From assembly GCA_963676165.1 (NCBI GenBank), contig OY781043.1, positions 992,001 through 1,056,000 on the forward strand: a stretch of 64,000 bases of DNA, given 5' to 3'. The DNA comes from JAQIBY01 sp963676165. Lineage in GTDB: Bacteria > Bacteroidota > Bacteroidia > Bacteroidales > ML635J-15. The notes beneath the pieces are model-generated. The model saw only the letters and a list, made by a program, of their open reading frames with translations. It had not been told where the DNA came from and searched no databases. Positions within the stretch are counted from its first letter, which is position 1; the number at the start of each line of letters is the position of its first letter. The position numbers were made by a program, and so were the translations under genes. Of the stretch, positions 52,327-63,600 are shown one piece after another.

Positions 52327-54081
52327 TTAGTCAACAAGGTATTTGTCGAGCAGAGTAAAAAGGTCTCTTTTTTCAATTGGTTTTGGAATGTAATCGTCAA
52401 ATCCAAAGTCAATTAACTTCTTTTTGTCTTCAGCCATAACAAAAGCAGTTTGAGCAATAATTGGGATGTCTGTTGTCTCCTTTTTGATTTCTTGCATTGC
52501 TTTTATTCCATTGACTTTAGGCATTTTTACATCCATCAAAATTAAATCGATATCGTTATGGTGTTTTACATATTCAATGGCTTCTTCTCCATCTTTTACA
52601 TTGGCTATGTGTAAATCACAATTTTTAAGATATATTTTAAGAAGAACAAAGTTGTTTTCTTCATCTTCAGCTATGAGTAAGTGTTTTCTCGATTTTAATT
52701 TTAATCTGTCAATATTCTTCTCTTCTTGACTCTCTGTTTGGCTCATTTTTACTTCGCAAGGGATAGTAATTGTAAATTCACTTCCCTTGTTTTCATGTGA
52801 ATTGAGATCAATTGTTCCTCCAAGTAATTTGACCAGTTGTTTCGAAATTGATAAGCCAAGTCCTGTTCCTCGGTACATTTTAGTTTGTGAGGTCTCAATT
52901 TGTCTAAAGCGCTCAAAAATTAGATCTTGATAGTCTTTAGGAATACCTATGCCTGTATCTCTGACAAATACTCTTAATTTTTGATTGTCAATGATTTTAA
53001 ATCCAAATTCTATTTCCCCTTCGTGTGTAAACTTAATTGCATTTTCTAGTAGGTTATTGATTATTTGGAATAATCTAATATGATCGGTTTTTACATTGCA
53101 GAAATCAATTTTCGGAATACTCACAACAAACTCGATGTTTTTCTCTCTGCATTGCTTTTCAAACAGTTGGTAAGTGTTTTTAAACCCAATGCATAAGTCT
53201 TTAAAATGATTGTCAACGATAATTTGGTTTGTCTCAATTTTTGAGAGATCAAGAATGTCGTTAACAATGCGAAGTAATTGTTTGCTGCTTTCTATCACGA
53301 CATTGGCATAATACTTTTTTTCTTCATCTGTCGAATCTTTGTCCAAATAGAGCTCCGAAAAACCAATGATGCCATTCATGGGAGTTCTAACCTCATGACT
53401 CATATTGGTAAGAAATGCCGTTTTAAGTTTGTCGCTTTCTTGCGCCTTGTCCTTAGCAGACTCAAGTGTTTTTTGGTCTTTTAAAAGTTGTTGGTTTTTA
53501 TGAATGAGTTCGTTTGTTGACTTATTTAGGTGATTGGTTCCAATTAATGCTAGCAGACCATTGGCTACTAGAAAGAAATTATTGCCAATATACCAAGAGT
53601 ATTCAAGCGAGTTTTTATCGTAGGTGAATATGTTTTGTTTGGAAATTGCAATGAGATTGTACATTACAAAGATAGAGATAAAATAAAAAAGTGATTCTGA
53701 AAAACTCAATTTGAAAATAAATCCCGCCCACAATATAACGAGGTTTAGACCGGCGTAATATGCAAGAAATGCTGCTTGATGAGGCTGAGAAATGTAAATC
53801 ATTGCTAGGATTCCCAGTTCCCCTATGAACAAAAGTGCCATCAGTAGGGGCTTGGCATAGTTTTTAAACGACTTTGTGAATGAAAGGGCATAGACTAATG
53901 CAATTGCAGGTGTGACAATTCCAAATCGAATTCCCCAAACAATTTTATAATGCTCTGGGATCATAAATGGATCAATAATGCCAAACAGACCGTAAATTAA
54001 AAAGCCTGCAAGAATACCTGCTCTAGCGGTTTGAATTGTTAAGTGCCCGTTATTACCAATGTAATGATTTTGATCAGACAT
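52327..54081 (-). CDS. Hybrid sensor histidine kinase with receiver domain
   Basis: This 584-aa protein has an integral N-terminal module of about six membrane segments (residues 18-185) with no extracytoplasmic sensor domain, then a coiled coil, a HisKA domain with phospho-acceptor His near 229 (MSHEVRTPMNGIIGFSELY), a HATPase with NLLENAIKFTHEGEIEFGF and DTGIGIPKDYQDLIFERFRQ near 360-410 (N and G boxes) and a C-terminal receiver with phospho-acceptor Asp near 517 (DLILMDVKMPKVNG). No output domain or response regulator is adjacent. It is divergent from the RND operon with 120 bp between, so regulation of the pump is only possible. Confidence 0.9.
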   Translation of the reverse strand: MSDQNHYIGNNGHLTIQTARAGILAGFLIYGLFGIIDPFMIPEHYKIVWGIRFGIVTPAIALVYALSFTKSFKNYAKPLLMALLFIGELGILAMIYISQPHQAAFLAYYAGLNLVILWAGFIFKLSFSESLFYFISIFVMYNLIAISKQNIFTYDKNSLEYSWYIGNNFFLVANGLLALIGTNHLNKSTNELIHKNQQLLKDQKTLESAKDKAQESDKLKTAFLTNMSHEVRTPMNGIIGFSELYLDKDSTDEEKKYYANVVIESSKQLLRIVNDILDLSKIETNQIIVDNHFKDLCIGFKNTYQLFEKQCREKNIEFVVSIPKIDFCNVKTDHIRLFQIINNLLENAIKFTHEGEIEFGFKIIDNQKLRVFVRDTGIGIPKDYQDLIFERFRQIETSQTKMYRGTGLGLSISKQLVKLLGGTIDLNSHENKGSEFTITIPCEVKMSQTESQEEKNIDRLKLKSRKHLLIAEDEENNFVLLKIYLKNCDLHIANVKDGEEAIEYVKHHNDIDLILMDVKMPKVNGIKAMQEIKKETTDIPIIAQTAFVMAEDKKKLIDFGFDDYIPKPIEKRDLFTLLDKYLVD

Positions 54082-54201
54082 AATTCTAAAGCTGATTTTG
54101 CTTAAAGGTAGAAAAAAATGTTGTAAATCCTGCCTTTTGATTAAACCTTATGAAAAAACAATTATCATAGTCATATGTTATATGCACAAACAAGATTTCT
54201 T

Positions 54202-55449
54202 ATGGTGAAAAAACTATTTATAATTCTAATTGTCATTTTATTAAGTTGTTATTCTGCGAGAAGTGCTAGTGATACGCTTCAGGTGCTGAGTTTGCAATCT
54301 GCAATAGAATTAAGCCTAAGGGAAAATCCTTCTTTGAATCGATTGAGGGCAAGTCGTGATGAAGTTCAAAACATGTGGAAAAAAGAGGCTAATATGTCGA
54401 ATCCTGAAGTCTTTTATTATCAAAATGGGATTGGGGATAATGATTTGTACTTTGAACAAGCTGTTGGGGTTTCTCAACAAATTGGAAGCCCTTTTAAAGT
54501 ATTGCGATTAAAGCAAGTAAGGAATATTGAGTTAGAAATATTGGAAACACAAATTCATCTACGTGAAATTGAGTTAGTTGCAATGGTAAAAAAAGCATAC
54601 GTTGATTTATTGTACAGAGTTTATAAGAATAAATTATTAGAAAATAGAATAAAGGTGTTTTCTGACTTGAAGTCAGCAATTCAATTGAAATATGAAAATG
54701 GAACTGCAGATTACCTGGATCAGTTAAGTGCTTCGGTTGCGCTTGAAGAGGCTAAAAATAAGTTGAGATTTTCAAATTCAGAGTACCACAAGGCTAGGTA
54801 CAATTTGTTTGAAATTGTTGGTATAGACCCTGAAGACCAACGATATTCAATATCCTTTGCGGATAGCTTAGAAACTTATGAAAGGTATTTTGATCAAGAA
54901 AGAGTGATAGATAGCTTAGATTATTATCCTGGAGTACAAGTTGAAAAGCTAAAGTATAATGCTGAACAGCAAAGATATCGATCCGCAAAAGCAGATTGGT
55001 TCCCAAATCTTTCAATGTCGTATCTGCGACAGGATTTCTCTACTGGATATCAATTCAATGGTTTTGAAATTGGTGTTGAAATCCCTCTTTGGGCATCTTA
55101 TACAATTTCGCCAGATGTGAAAATTCAAGCTTCTAAAATGGAACAGCAAAACTGGTCTGTTGATGAAACAATTTTAAAATATAAAAAAGAAATAGAGCAT
55201 GCTTGGCATGCATATGAAATGGCTAGAGAGGTAGTTGTCAATTATCAAGATACATTATCCTTGCAAACTTCCGAATTGTTAGAATTGAGCAGAGAAGCTT
55301 ATATGTTGGGTCAAATTGACTTAATTAATTTGCTTAAAGCCGAATCGATGGATTTAGATAATCAGGAGGTTTATCTATCTGCTTTGAAGGACTATTACCT
55401 GTCTCTCGTTGAATTAGAAAAGTACACAAAACAAAAGTTAGTTTATTGA
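54202..55449 (+). CDS. TolC/CusC-like outer membrane efflux protein
   Basis: This 415-aa protein has an N-terminal signal (MVKKLFIILIVILLSCYSARS), with a possible lipobox at LLSC, then LQSAIELSLRENPSLNRLRASRDE and the long alpha-helical outer membrane factor repeats. Residues REAYMLGQIDLINLLKAESM near 375 are the second-half OEP signature. The ATG at 54202 gives a typical signal; an earlier in-frame start would only add a polar stretch. It is the first gene of a three-gene efflux operon, 1 bp before the adaptor. Confidence 0.85.
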   Translation: MVKKLFIILIVILLSCYSARSASDTLQVLSLQSAIELSLRENPSLNRLRASRDEVQNMWKKEANMSNPEVFYYQNGIGDNDLYFEQAVGVSQQIGSPFKVLRLKQVRNIELEILETQIHLREIELVAMVKKAYVDLLYRVYKNKLLENRIKVFSDLKSAIQLKYENGTADYLDQLSASVALEEAKNKLRFSNSEYHKARYNLFEIVGIDPEDQRYSISFADSLETYERYFDQERVIDSLDYYPGVQVEKLKYNAEQQRYRSAKADWFPNLSMSYLRQDFSTGYQFNGFEIGVEIPLWASYTISPDVKIQASKMEQQNWSVDETILKYKKEIEHAWHAYEMAREVVVNYQDTLSLQTSELLELSREAYMLGQIDLINLLKAESMDLDNQEVYLSALKDYYLSLVELEKYTKQKLVY

Positions 55450-55450
55450 T

Positions 55451-56608
55451 ATGAAATATACGTACATTATTTATTTTATTGTCGCATTTGCAATGGTTTC
55501 CTGTCATCAAAAAGACGAAGAGTCTTCTGAGCAAACCGTAGAAAATGTTGAGAATAGTGATAAGATATATCTTGATGATAGTAAGTTGTCAATGGATGAT
55601 TTGGAATTCTTTACAATGACCAATTCAATTCATAAACAAGAGCGCTTAGTCCCTGCAGTTGTGCAGGCTGCTCCCAATTATATTGGATATTTAGCTGCTC
55701 CTGTAGATGGCATAGTTAAATCTGTTTATTTGAATGAGGGAGATAGAGTTGTAGCGAATCAAGTTGTGATGGAAATTGAAAGTCTTGAATATGGACAATT
55801 GCTTTCCGATTTTTTGCAAGCATATTCTGAGTATGTTTATCAAGAAGGCAGGCAAAGTCGTAATGAAAAGTTGATTGAAAAAGGTTTAACGAGTCAGTCG
55901 GAAATGGAATTGATTCGTGCCGATTATCAACGATCTAAATCCTACTATGCAGCAATGAGAGCTCGCCTTCTTGCTTTGGGGCTATCGGAACAGGAAGTGG
56001 AAAACCTTAAGACCTCGGATGCGATAGAGCCTCATTTGTTAATTCGTTCGGAAATTAATGGTGTAATTGATCAGCATTTTGTAGAGCTAGGTATGCCGGT
56101 ACGTGCATTCGATCAATTGGCAACAGTTGTTAATACTGAGCAGGTCCTAGTCAAAGCATTTTTGTCACCCGAAGATTTAATGAATGTGTCGGTTGGTGAT
56201 TCTGTCGAAATTAATCGCTTATCAGATCAAAGTGGAGGAATTTACTCTGTGGTATCATCCATTAATCCTGCACTTGATGAGAATTCTCGTTCTGTTATTG
56301 CCAATATTATTGTGAAATCACATGATAATTGGCCTTTGCCTGGCGAGAATGTTCGCGTTAAAATGCAATCAGAGATACCTGAAAATCTTTTAGCTGTTCC
56401 GGTGGAAGCTATCAGTTGGTTAGGTGAAAAAGCAGTCGTCTATGTGCTTGTTGATGAAAAGGTGTTACAAGTAAGAGAGATTCAAATTGTTGAAAGCGAT
56501 GATAACTTTAGTTTTGTTAGCCATGGGTTGAAAGTTGGCGAGCAGATAGCAACAAATGAAATTTTCACATTGAAATCATTGGTTAGATTTAATGAATTTG
56601 CAGATTAA
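55451..56608 (+). CDS. RND efflux periplasmic adaptor (CusB-like lipoprotein)
   Basis: This 385-aa protein has a lipoprotein leader ending AMVSC (Cys19), a biotinyl-lipoyl hairpin (YLAAPVDGIVKSVYLNEGDRV near 80), a coiled-coil hairpin with LIEKGLTSQSEMELIRADYQ near 140, and the closing LPGENVRVKM beta-barrel region. It resembles CusB/CzcB adaptors of heavy-metal pumps but has few metal-binding Met/His clusters that I can point to. It sits between the outer membrane factor and the RND pump with 1- and 2-bp gaps. Confidence 0.87.
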   Translation: MKYTYIIYFIVAFAMVSCHQKDEESSEQTVENVENSDKIYLDDSKLSMDDLEFFTMTNSIHKQERLVPAVVQAAPNYIGYLAAPVDGIVKSVYLNEGDRVVANQVVMEIESLEYGQLLSDFLQAYSEYVYQEGRQSRNEKLIEKGLTSQSEMELIRADYQRSKSYYAAMRARLLALGLSEQEVENLKTSDAIEPHLLIRSEINGVIDQHFVELGMPVRAFDQLATVVNTEQVLVKAFLSPEDLMNVSVGDSVEINRLSDQSGGIYSVVSSINPALDENSRSVIANIIVKSHDNWPLPGENVRVKMQSEIPENLLAVPVEAISWLGEKAVVYVLVDEKVLQVREIQIVESDDNFSFVSHGLKVGEQIATNEIFTLKSLVRFNEFAD

Positions 56609-56610
56609 TT

Positions 56611-59600
56611 ATGTTAAAACGAATTATAGAATTTTCAGTTAAGCAGAAGTTTATTGCCTTGTCTCTTGTGGTCCTAATGGGCATAACAGGCTTTATGGCT
56701 TTGAGAAATATCCCAATTAACTCCTTGCCAGATGTAACTCCTGTGCAAGTGCTTGTTATTACAAAGGCAGGTCGATACTCTCCTTTTGATGTTGAAAAGC
56801 TTGTTAGTTTTCCAATTGAAAATGCAATGAATGGTTTGCCAGATGTAAAACAAGTACGATCAATTTCTCAATTTGGATTGTCTGCTGTGACAATTGAATT
56901 TAAAGAAAACTCAGATATCTTTTTTGTGAGACAACTAGTTTCTCAGCGTTTGCAATCAATTGTTGATGAATTGCCCGATGGAGTTTCTGCACCACAGCTT
57001 GGTCCAATTTCAACCGCTATGGGAGAAATTTATCAATATCAAGTGGTTGGTCCCTCTTACTCTTTAACCGAATTGCGTAGCATTCAAGACTGGTTGATTG
57101 CCCCTCAATTAAAAACAATTAAAGGTGTAACCGAAATCAATTCTTTTGGTGGTTATGTTAGACAAGTTGATATTGAGGTGCTTCCGGGTAAGTTGAGGCA
57201 ATACGGTATCGGCTTAGACGATGTTTTTAATGCCATAAATGATAACAATGCGGTTTCTGGTGGTAATTATCTTACTTATAACAGGGAGCAATATATTGTT
57301 CGGGGTGTTGGAATGATTGAAAGTCTCAATGATATTGAAAATATTATTGTTCGTAATATTGATGGAAACCCTGTATATATTCGAAATATTGCTGTAGTAA
57401 AAGAGGGGAAACAGATTCGTCAAGGTGCAGTTACTCGTGATGGTAATGGCGAAATTGTGACTGGAATTGTTATGATGCTTCGAGGTGAAAATGGTCGCAA
57501 GGTAATTCAAAGTATTGAAACTAAAATAGCTGAAGTCAATCAGTCTCTCCCGGATGGTGTGAAAATTGAAAAATTTTATGATCAGAGTGATCTTATTTCT
57601 CGTACAACCAATACATTGTCAAAAAACCTGATTGAAGGTGGTTTACTTGTTATTATTGTTCTTTTGATTTTGTTGGGAGACTTTCGAGGAGCCTTAATTG
57701 TTGCACTTGTTATTCCTCTGTCTATGCTTTTTGCATTTATCGGAATGAAAGAACTTGGTTTGGCTGCAAACCTCATGAGTCTTGGAGCTATTGACTTTGG
57801 AATGATTGTCGATGGGTCTGTGGTTATGATTGAAAATATCATTCATCGACGACAGAAAGAACCCGATGTCCCCAAAAATAAACTCGTTATTAGTGCTGCT
57901 AAAGAAGTTGCCAAACCAATATTTTTTGGTGTCCTGATAATTCTTGTTGTGTATATTCCTGTTATGACATTTAGTGGGATGGAAGGTATCTTGTATAGAC
58001 CTATGGCTATCACTGTAAGTCTTGCAGTGTTCGGATCCTTACTTTTAGCTCTGGTTTTTATTCCAGCGATGATGAGTATTCGTCTGTTCAAGCGTAAAAA
58101 GACAAAAAAACATAAAGAAAATTGGCTTATTAAACGCTTAAGACCATTGTATCAGAAAGTCTTAGGTCGGACAATTGAGAGAAAATGGACGACTGTTGGG
58201 ATTGCACTGGGAGTGTTTGTGTTAAGTCTTTTCTTTATGACTCGAATGGGGACTGAATTTCTTCCTGAACTTGATGAAGGATCGATTCTTATTGAGGAAG
58301 TTAGAATGCCAAGTGTTACACTGGAAGAAAGTGTTGAAAAAGCAAATGAGTTAGCTGGTAATCTTGTTCGAAATATTCCTGAAATTGAATCGGTTGTGCC
58401 GAAAACAGGTCGTTCAGATTTAGCTAACGACTGGATGGGAGTTCACCAAACTGATGTGTGGGTGTTGTTAAAACCTGAGGATGAGTGGAGAAAAGGAATG
58501 ACCAAGGCTGATATTGAGAAAGAAATTGAACCATACCTTGTGAATGAACCGGGTTTGTCCTATAATTTTACTCAGCCAATTGCTATGCGAGTTGACGAGC
58601 TCACAAGTGGAGTGAAGTCTGATTTAGCAGTTGTGATCTATGGTGAAGATTTGGATAGTTTGTCTGTTATCAGTAAACGAATAGCCGCAAAGTTACCTGA
58701 TATTCCTGGTACAGATAACTTTTATGTCGATCAGCCTGTTGGGCAACCTTACTTTACAATTGAGGCAGATAGGCAGGCACTCGCTGGTTTTGGACTCAAT
58801 GTCAGTGATGTGCAAAATGTTATCGAAGCGGGAATTGGTGGTAAGACTATTAGTGAATTGTATGAAGGACAACGGAGGTACAATATACAGCTTCGTTTTC
58901 CAGAGGCTTTACGATCAAATTTTTCACAAATAAGTCAAATTCCGGTACAATTGCCTGATGGAAATGGCTTTGTGCCGTTGTCTCGAGTCACTAAAATATC
59001 AGCCCAAGAGGGACCTCGGGAAATTCAACGTGAAAATGGTTGGAGACGTTTGATTGTTGGAATCAACATTAAGGATACTGATATGGGTACTTATGTTGCA
59101 GATTTGAAGCAGGTTGTTAATAATGAAACTTACATTCCGTCAGGGTATTTCCTCCATTATGGTGGATCTTTTGAAAATCAACAAAGAGCAATGAATCACT
59201 TGATTCTTATTGTTCCTCTCGTACTATTTTTAATCATAGGCTTATTATATATCAACTTTAATAAGCTTAGCTATGCTTTGCTTGTTTTCTTGAATTTGCC
59301 ATTGGCTCTTTCCGGAGGTGTCTTTTTATTGTATGCTCGAGGAATGTATTTGTCTGTTTCGGCGAGTATCGGATTTATTGCCTTGTTTGGTGTCGCTGTG
59401 TTGAATGGAATCGTTTTAGTGTCCCATTTAAATGAATTGAGAAAGAGTGTGGTTACGCTTCCCGATTTACGAAAATCAGTTATGCAAGGTGCGACAGATC
59501 GTTTGCGTCCTGTGCTAATGACTGCTCTTGTTGCATCCTTAGGTTTTGTCCCCATGGCTTTTAATACCGGACCTGGATCAGAAGTACAATCACCTTTAGC

Positions 59601-59730
59601 AACAGTTGTAATTGGTGGATTGGTTACATCAACTTTGCTTACACTTTTTGTGTTGCCAACAATTTATTATTGGATGGAAAAGCGTTTTCTAAAATTTCAC
59701 AGCTACGAAAGCGTTAGCTCCGACAAGTAA
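56611..59730 (+). CDS. cusA: Heavy-metal-type RND efflux pump (CusA/CzcA family)
   Basis: This 1039-aa protein has the RND layout of 12 helices with two large periplasmic loops. The heavy-metal family signature in TM4 is LMSLGAIDFGMIVDGSVVMIEN near 393 (Asp residues of the proton relay), with PNALRN-like MALRNIPINSLPDVTPVQV near 30 and FLPELDEGSILIEEVRMP near 551 as further CzcA/CusA features. The metal (Cu/Ag versus Co/Zn/Cd/Ni) cannot be fixed by eye. The 3' end overlaps a convergent outer membrane gene by 42 bp. Confidence 0.93.
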   Translation: MLKRIIEFSVKQKFIALSLVVLMGITGFMALRNIPINSLPDVTPVQVLVITKAGRYSPFDVEKLVSFPIENAMNGLPDVKQVRSISQFGLSAVTIEFKENSDIFFVRQLVSQRLQSIVDELPDGVSAPQLGPISTAMGEIYQYQVVGPSYSLTELRSIQDWLIAPQLKTIKGVTEINSFGGYVRQVDIEVLPGKLRQYGIGLDDVFNAINDNNAVSGGNYLTYNREQYIVRGVGMIESLNDIENIIVRNIDGNPVYIRNIAVVKEGKQIRQGAVTRDGNGEIVTGIVMMLRGENGRKVIQSIETKIAEVNQSLPDGVKIEKFYDQSDLISRTTNTLSKNLIEGGLLVIIVLLILLGDFRGALIVALVIPLSMLFAFIGMKELGLAANLMSLGAIDFGMIVDGSVVMIENIIHRRQKEPDVPKNKLVISAAKEVAKPIFFGVLIILVVYIPVMTFSGMEGILYRPMAITVSLAVFGSLLLALVFIPAMMSIRLFKRKKTKKHKENWLIKRLRPLYQKVLGRTIERKWTTVGIALGVFVLSLFFMTRMGTEFLPELDEGSILIEEVRMPSVTLEESVEKANELAGNLVRNIPEIESVVPKTGRSDLANDWMGVHQTDVWVLLKPEDEWRKGMTKADIEKEIEPYLVNEPGLSYNFTQPIAMRVDELTSGVKSDLAVVIYGEDLDSLSVISKRIAAKLPDIPGTDNFYVDQPVGQPYFTIEADRQALAGFGLNVSDVQNVIEAGIGGKTISELYEGQRRYNIQLRFPEALRSNFSQISQIPVQLPDGNGFVPLSRVTKISAQEGPREIQRENGWRRLIVGINIKDTDMGTYVADLKQVVNNETYIPSGYFLHYGGSFENQQRAMNHLILIVPLVLFLIIGLLYINFNKLSYALLVFLNLPLALSGGVFLLYARGMYLSVSASIGFIALFGVAVLNGIVLVSHLNELRKSVVTLPDLRKSVMQGATDRLRPVLMTALVASLGFVPMAFNTGPGSEVQSPLATVVIGGLVTSTLLTLFVLPTIYYWMEKRFLKFHSYESVSSDK

Positions 59731-60315
59731 AAGATGTTGTTGATAGAATTCTTGTGGAATTGGTAACATGGCAGTGAGATGTACATTGGGTTCTAGACCA
59801 AAATCGAAACGTGGGTTAGGGGTGTAATGCAAAATACCACCACCAAAGAAACCTAGCCCGTTTTGATTGTAGATGTCTGTTCTTGCTACAGCAATTTCTA
59901 TGGACATTCCCATTTTTAATGAAAACCATGTCGTTAAATCGTAACGGATAAATGCAGGTATGTAAATTAATTCTGCAGTTTGTTCAAAATTAACAGGAAG
60001 CTCAGAGGCTTTTAATTGCGATTTGATTATGTTTGTGTGATGTTCGTTGGTAGTACTCAAATAGCTTAACCCGATTCCCATCCAAAGTTTTTCATCCATA
60101 GGGTAAGAATATGTGAAGCCTATTTCTCTGGCAATTCCCTGTTCAATATTCACTGGGTGGTTTGGTGGTTGATTGAAACGAATAACCTGACTTTGCATGT
60201 AGCCAGTGGAAACTCGCAAATGATTGCTTAACGCAATCGATTCCTTTGATTGTGCGTATAAACTACAGGTTGACAGTAGGATAAGTGAGAGTATGTATGT
60301 GAATGCCTTTCTCAT
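59689..60315 (-). CDS. Outer membrane beta-barrel protein
   Basis: This 208-aa protein has a signal peptide (MRKAFTYILSLILLSTCSLYA then QSKES) and a porin-like barrel with strands such as EIGFTYSYPMDEKLWMGIGLSYL and FDFGLEPNVHLTAMLPIPQEF (in parts) and a C-terminal Phe (FVAVKF). The ATG at 60315 is preferred over an upstream in-frame start. The last 42 bp overlap the 3' end of cusA in the antisense direction. Function is unknown. Confidence 0.75.
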   Translation of the reverse strand: MRKAFTYILSLILLSTCSLYAQSKESIALSNHLRVSTGYMQSQVIRFNQPPNHPVNIEQGIAREIGFTYSYPMDEKLWMGIGLSYLSTTNEHHTNIIKSQLKASELPVNFEQTAELIYIPAFIRYDLTTWFSLKMGMSIEIAVARTDIYNQNGLGFFGGGILHYTPNPRFDFGLEPNVHLTAMLPIPQEFYQQHLLLVGANAFVAVKF

Positions 60316-60629
60316 TTTTAATTTTTTTACAAGCATATAACGCACGAATGCAAAAGTCGGTGCAATTTTTTATAAAATATCTTAAAAAGCTCTTAATTTT
60401 TAAAATTTTTTGGAGAAACCCTCCTGTTCTAGTCTGTAATTCTATAATTTTTAGTGAAAATCTAAACTAAAACATACTGCTTGTTTAGACCTGTTTTAAG
60501 TTAGTCTTAAGTATTGCAAAACACATAAATTTATGCTTGTAAACCATTTAATTCTGTTAATTTAGCAGTCCCAAAATTAGTTTGGGAAAGATTGATTAAA
60601 TTTTTTGTGTAATTAACATTCGAATAGAC
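60316..60629. promoter_or_regulatory. 314-bp gap upstream of nifJ with candidate promoter and leader hairpin
   Basis: A candidate nifJ promoter is TTG at 60537-60539, 18 bases, then TAATTTAG at 60558-60565 (7 of 8). Downstream, in the predicted leader, lies a perfect 7-bp hairpin (60569-60575 with 60581-60587, CCCAAA/TTTGGG, 5-nt loop). The left part (60316-60480) holds the divergent barrel gene's upstream region and nothing else I recognise. Confidence 0.4.
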
Positions 60630-63600
60630 ATGAGTAAAACTAAAAAGTTCATGACTTGCGAAGGAAACATGGCAGCAGCACATGTTGCTTATATGTTTAG
60701 CGAAGTCGCATGTATTTATCCTATCACTCCATCATCCAACATGGCAGAATATGTTGATGAATGGGCTGCAAACGGAAGAAAAAATATTTTTAATCAAACT
60801 GTACATGTTGAGGAAATGCAGTCTGAAGCTGGTGCTTCTGGAGCTGTTCATGGTTCTTTACAGGCAGGTGCTCTTACATCTACCTTTACTGCATCACAAG
60901 GATTACTCCTTATGATTCCAAATATGTATAAAATCTCTGGTGAGTTGTTACCAGGTGTTTTCCATGTTTCTGCACGTAGTATCGCTGCACAAGCATTGTC
61001 AATCTTTGGAGACCACAGTGATGTTATGAGTTGTCGTATGACTGGTTTTGCTATGTTGGCAACTGGTAGTGTTCAGGAAATTATGGATGTGGCTCCTGTG
61101 GCTCACTTGGCTTCAATCAAAACTCGCATTCCTTTCTTGCATTTTTTTGATGGTTTCCGTACTTCTCATGAAATTCAAAAAGTAGAATATCTTGATAACG
61201 AAGATGTGAAAGATCTCGTTGATTGGGATAACATCAAAAAATTCAGAAACAATGCATTGAATCCTGAGCATCCGGTAACTCGTGGTACTGCTCAAAATCC
61301 TGACGTTTATTTCCAATCTCGCGAGGTTGTAAATAATTTCTACGATGAAATTCCTGATATCGTGGAAGATTACATGCAAGAAATTTCAAAAATTACTGGA
61401 CGTGAGTATCATCCGTTTACATACCATGGAGCAAAAGATGCTGAAAATATTGTAATTGCAATGGGTTCTGTAACTGATACTCTCCGTGAAGTTGTTGATA
61501 GTCTTGTTGCTAAAGGTGAAAAAGTTGGTGTTATTACCGTTCATTTGTATCGTCCATTCTCAGCAAAATATTTGTTGAATGTTATGCCAGAAACTGTAAA
61601 ACGTATTGCTGTGCTTGATCGTACAAAAGAAATTGGTGCCAATGGTGAGCCTCTCTTCCTTGATGTGAAAGAAGTATTCTACGGAAAAGAAAATGCTCCA
61701 ATGATCGTTGGTGGTCGTTATGGATTATCATCCAAAGATACAACTCCAGCTATGTTGATTGGTGTTTATGATAACCTGAAAATGGCAGAACCTAAAGACG
61801 GATTTACTGTTGGTATCGTTGATGATGTATCATTCAAATCATTACCATTGACTCCTGAAATTTCTGTTGTGCCAGAAGGTACTTATGAAGCTAAATTTTT
61901 TGGTCTTGGTTCTGATGGAACTGTAGGTGCTAACAAAAACAGTATTAAAATTATTGGTAATACAACTGATAAATTCTGTCAAGCATATTTTGCTTATGAC
62001 TCTAAAAAATCTGGTGGATTTACTGCATCTCACCTTCGTTTTGGAGACAAACCAATCCGTTCCCCTTACTTGGTAACTACTCCTGACTTTGTAGCTTGTC
62101 ACGTACCTGCATATTTGGAACGTTACGATATGCTTCGCGGTATTAAAGAAGGTGGAACTTTCCTTCTTAACTCTATTTGGGATGCTGAGGAAACTCTCAA
62201 CCGTCTTCCTGACAATATGAAGAGAACTCTTGCTGAGAAAAATATCAATTTCTATATCATTAATGCAACTGAAATTGCTGAAGAAATTGGTCTCGGTAAT
62301 CGTACAAATACAATTATGCAATCATCATTCTTCAAAATTTCAGGCGTAATTCCTTACGATGTCGCTGTTGAAGAAATGAAGAAAATGATTGTGAAATCAT
62401 TCGGGAAAAAAGGAGAAAACATTGTTAACATGAACCACAAAGCTGTTGAGCGTGGTGGTAGTGTAACTAAAGTTGAAATTCCTACTGAATGGAAATCAAT
62501 TGAAGCAGATAAATTTCATCCATATTCTCTCGAAGATGCACCAGAATTTGTGAAAACTGTTGCTGATGTAATGAATGCTCAAATGGGTGATGATCTTCCT
62601 GTTTCAACATTCGCTGGTCGTGAAGATGGTACTTTCCCTGCAGGAACAACCAAATGGGAAAAACGTGGTGTTGCAGTCAATGTTCCTGAGTGGATCGAAG
62701 ATAACTGTATCCAATGTAACCAATGTGCTTTTGTTTGTCCTCACGCTGCTATCCGTCCTTTCCTTCTAACTGAAGATGAAATGGCTAATGCACCTGAAGG
62801 TACTCGTACTATCCAAGGTATTGGTAAAACAAAAGAATACAAATTTGTTATGCAGGTAAGTCCACTAGATTGTACTGGTTGTGGTAACTGTGCTGACGTC
62901 TGTCCTGCAAAAACAAAAGCGCTTGAAATGAAACCTCTTGGAACTCAAATGGAAGAGGCTGATCGTTTCAAATATATGGATGAAAAAGTGGGTTATAAAG
63001 ATACTGTACTTCCAAAAGAAAAATCAGTGAAAAACTCACAGTTTGCTCAACCATTATTCGAGTTCTCCGGAGCTTGTGCGGGTTGTGGTGAAACTCCATA
63101 CATTAAAGCAATTACTCAACTATTTGGAGAGCGTATGATTGTTGCTAATGCAACTGGTTGTTCTTCAATTTATGGTGGTTCTGCTCCTTCTACTCCTTAC
63201 ACTGCAAATTACAAGTCAGGTAAAGGTGTTGCTTGGGCAAACTCACTTTTCGAAGATAATGCTGAGTATGGATTTGGTATCGCTACAGGTATTGAAAAAG
63301 TACAAGAGAAAATTAAAATCTGGATTGAAGAAGCGAACTGGGATGCTGATGCAAAAGCTGTTGGTGAAAAATGGATTGCTTCAATGAAAGATGCTCCTTC
63401 ATCAGAAGAAGCAAGTGCTGAGTTGCTTGCTAAACTTGAAGGTATGAATGATGACGCTGCTAAACAAATCTTGGAACACAAAGATTACCTCGTGAAAAAA
63501 TCTGTATGGATTGTCGGTGGTGATGGTTGGGCTTATGATATTGGTTACGGTGGACTTGATCACGTGATTGCAAGTGGTAAAGATGTCAATATTCTTGTAC

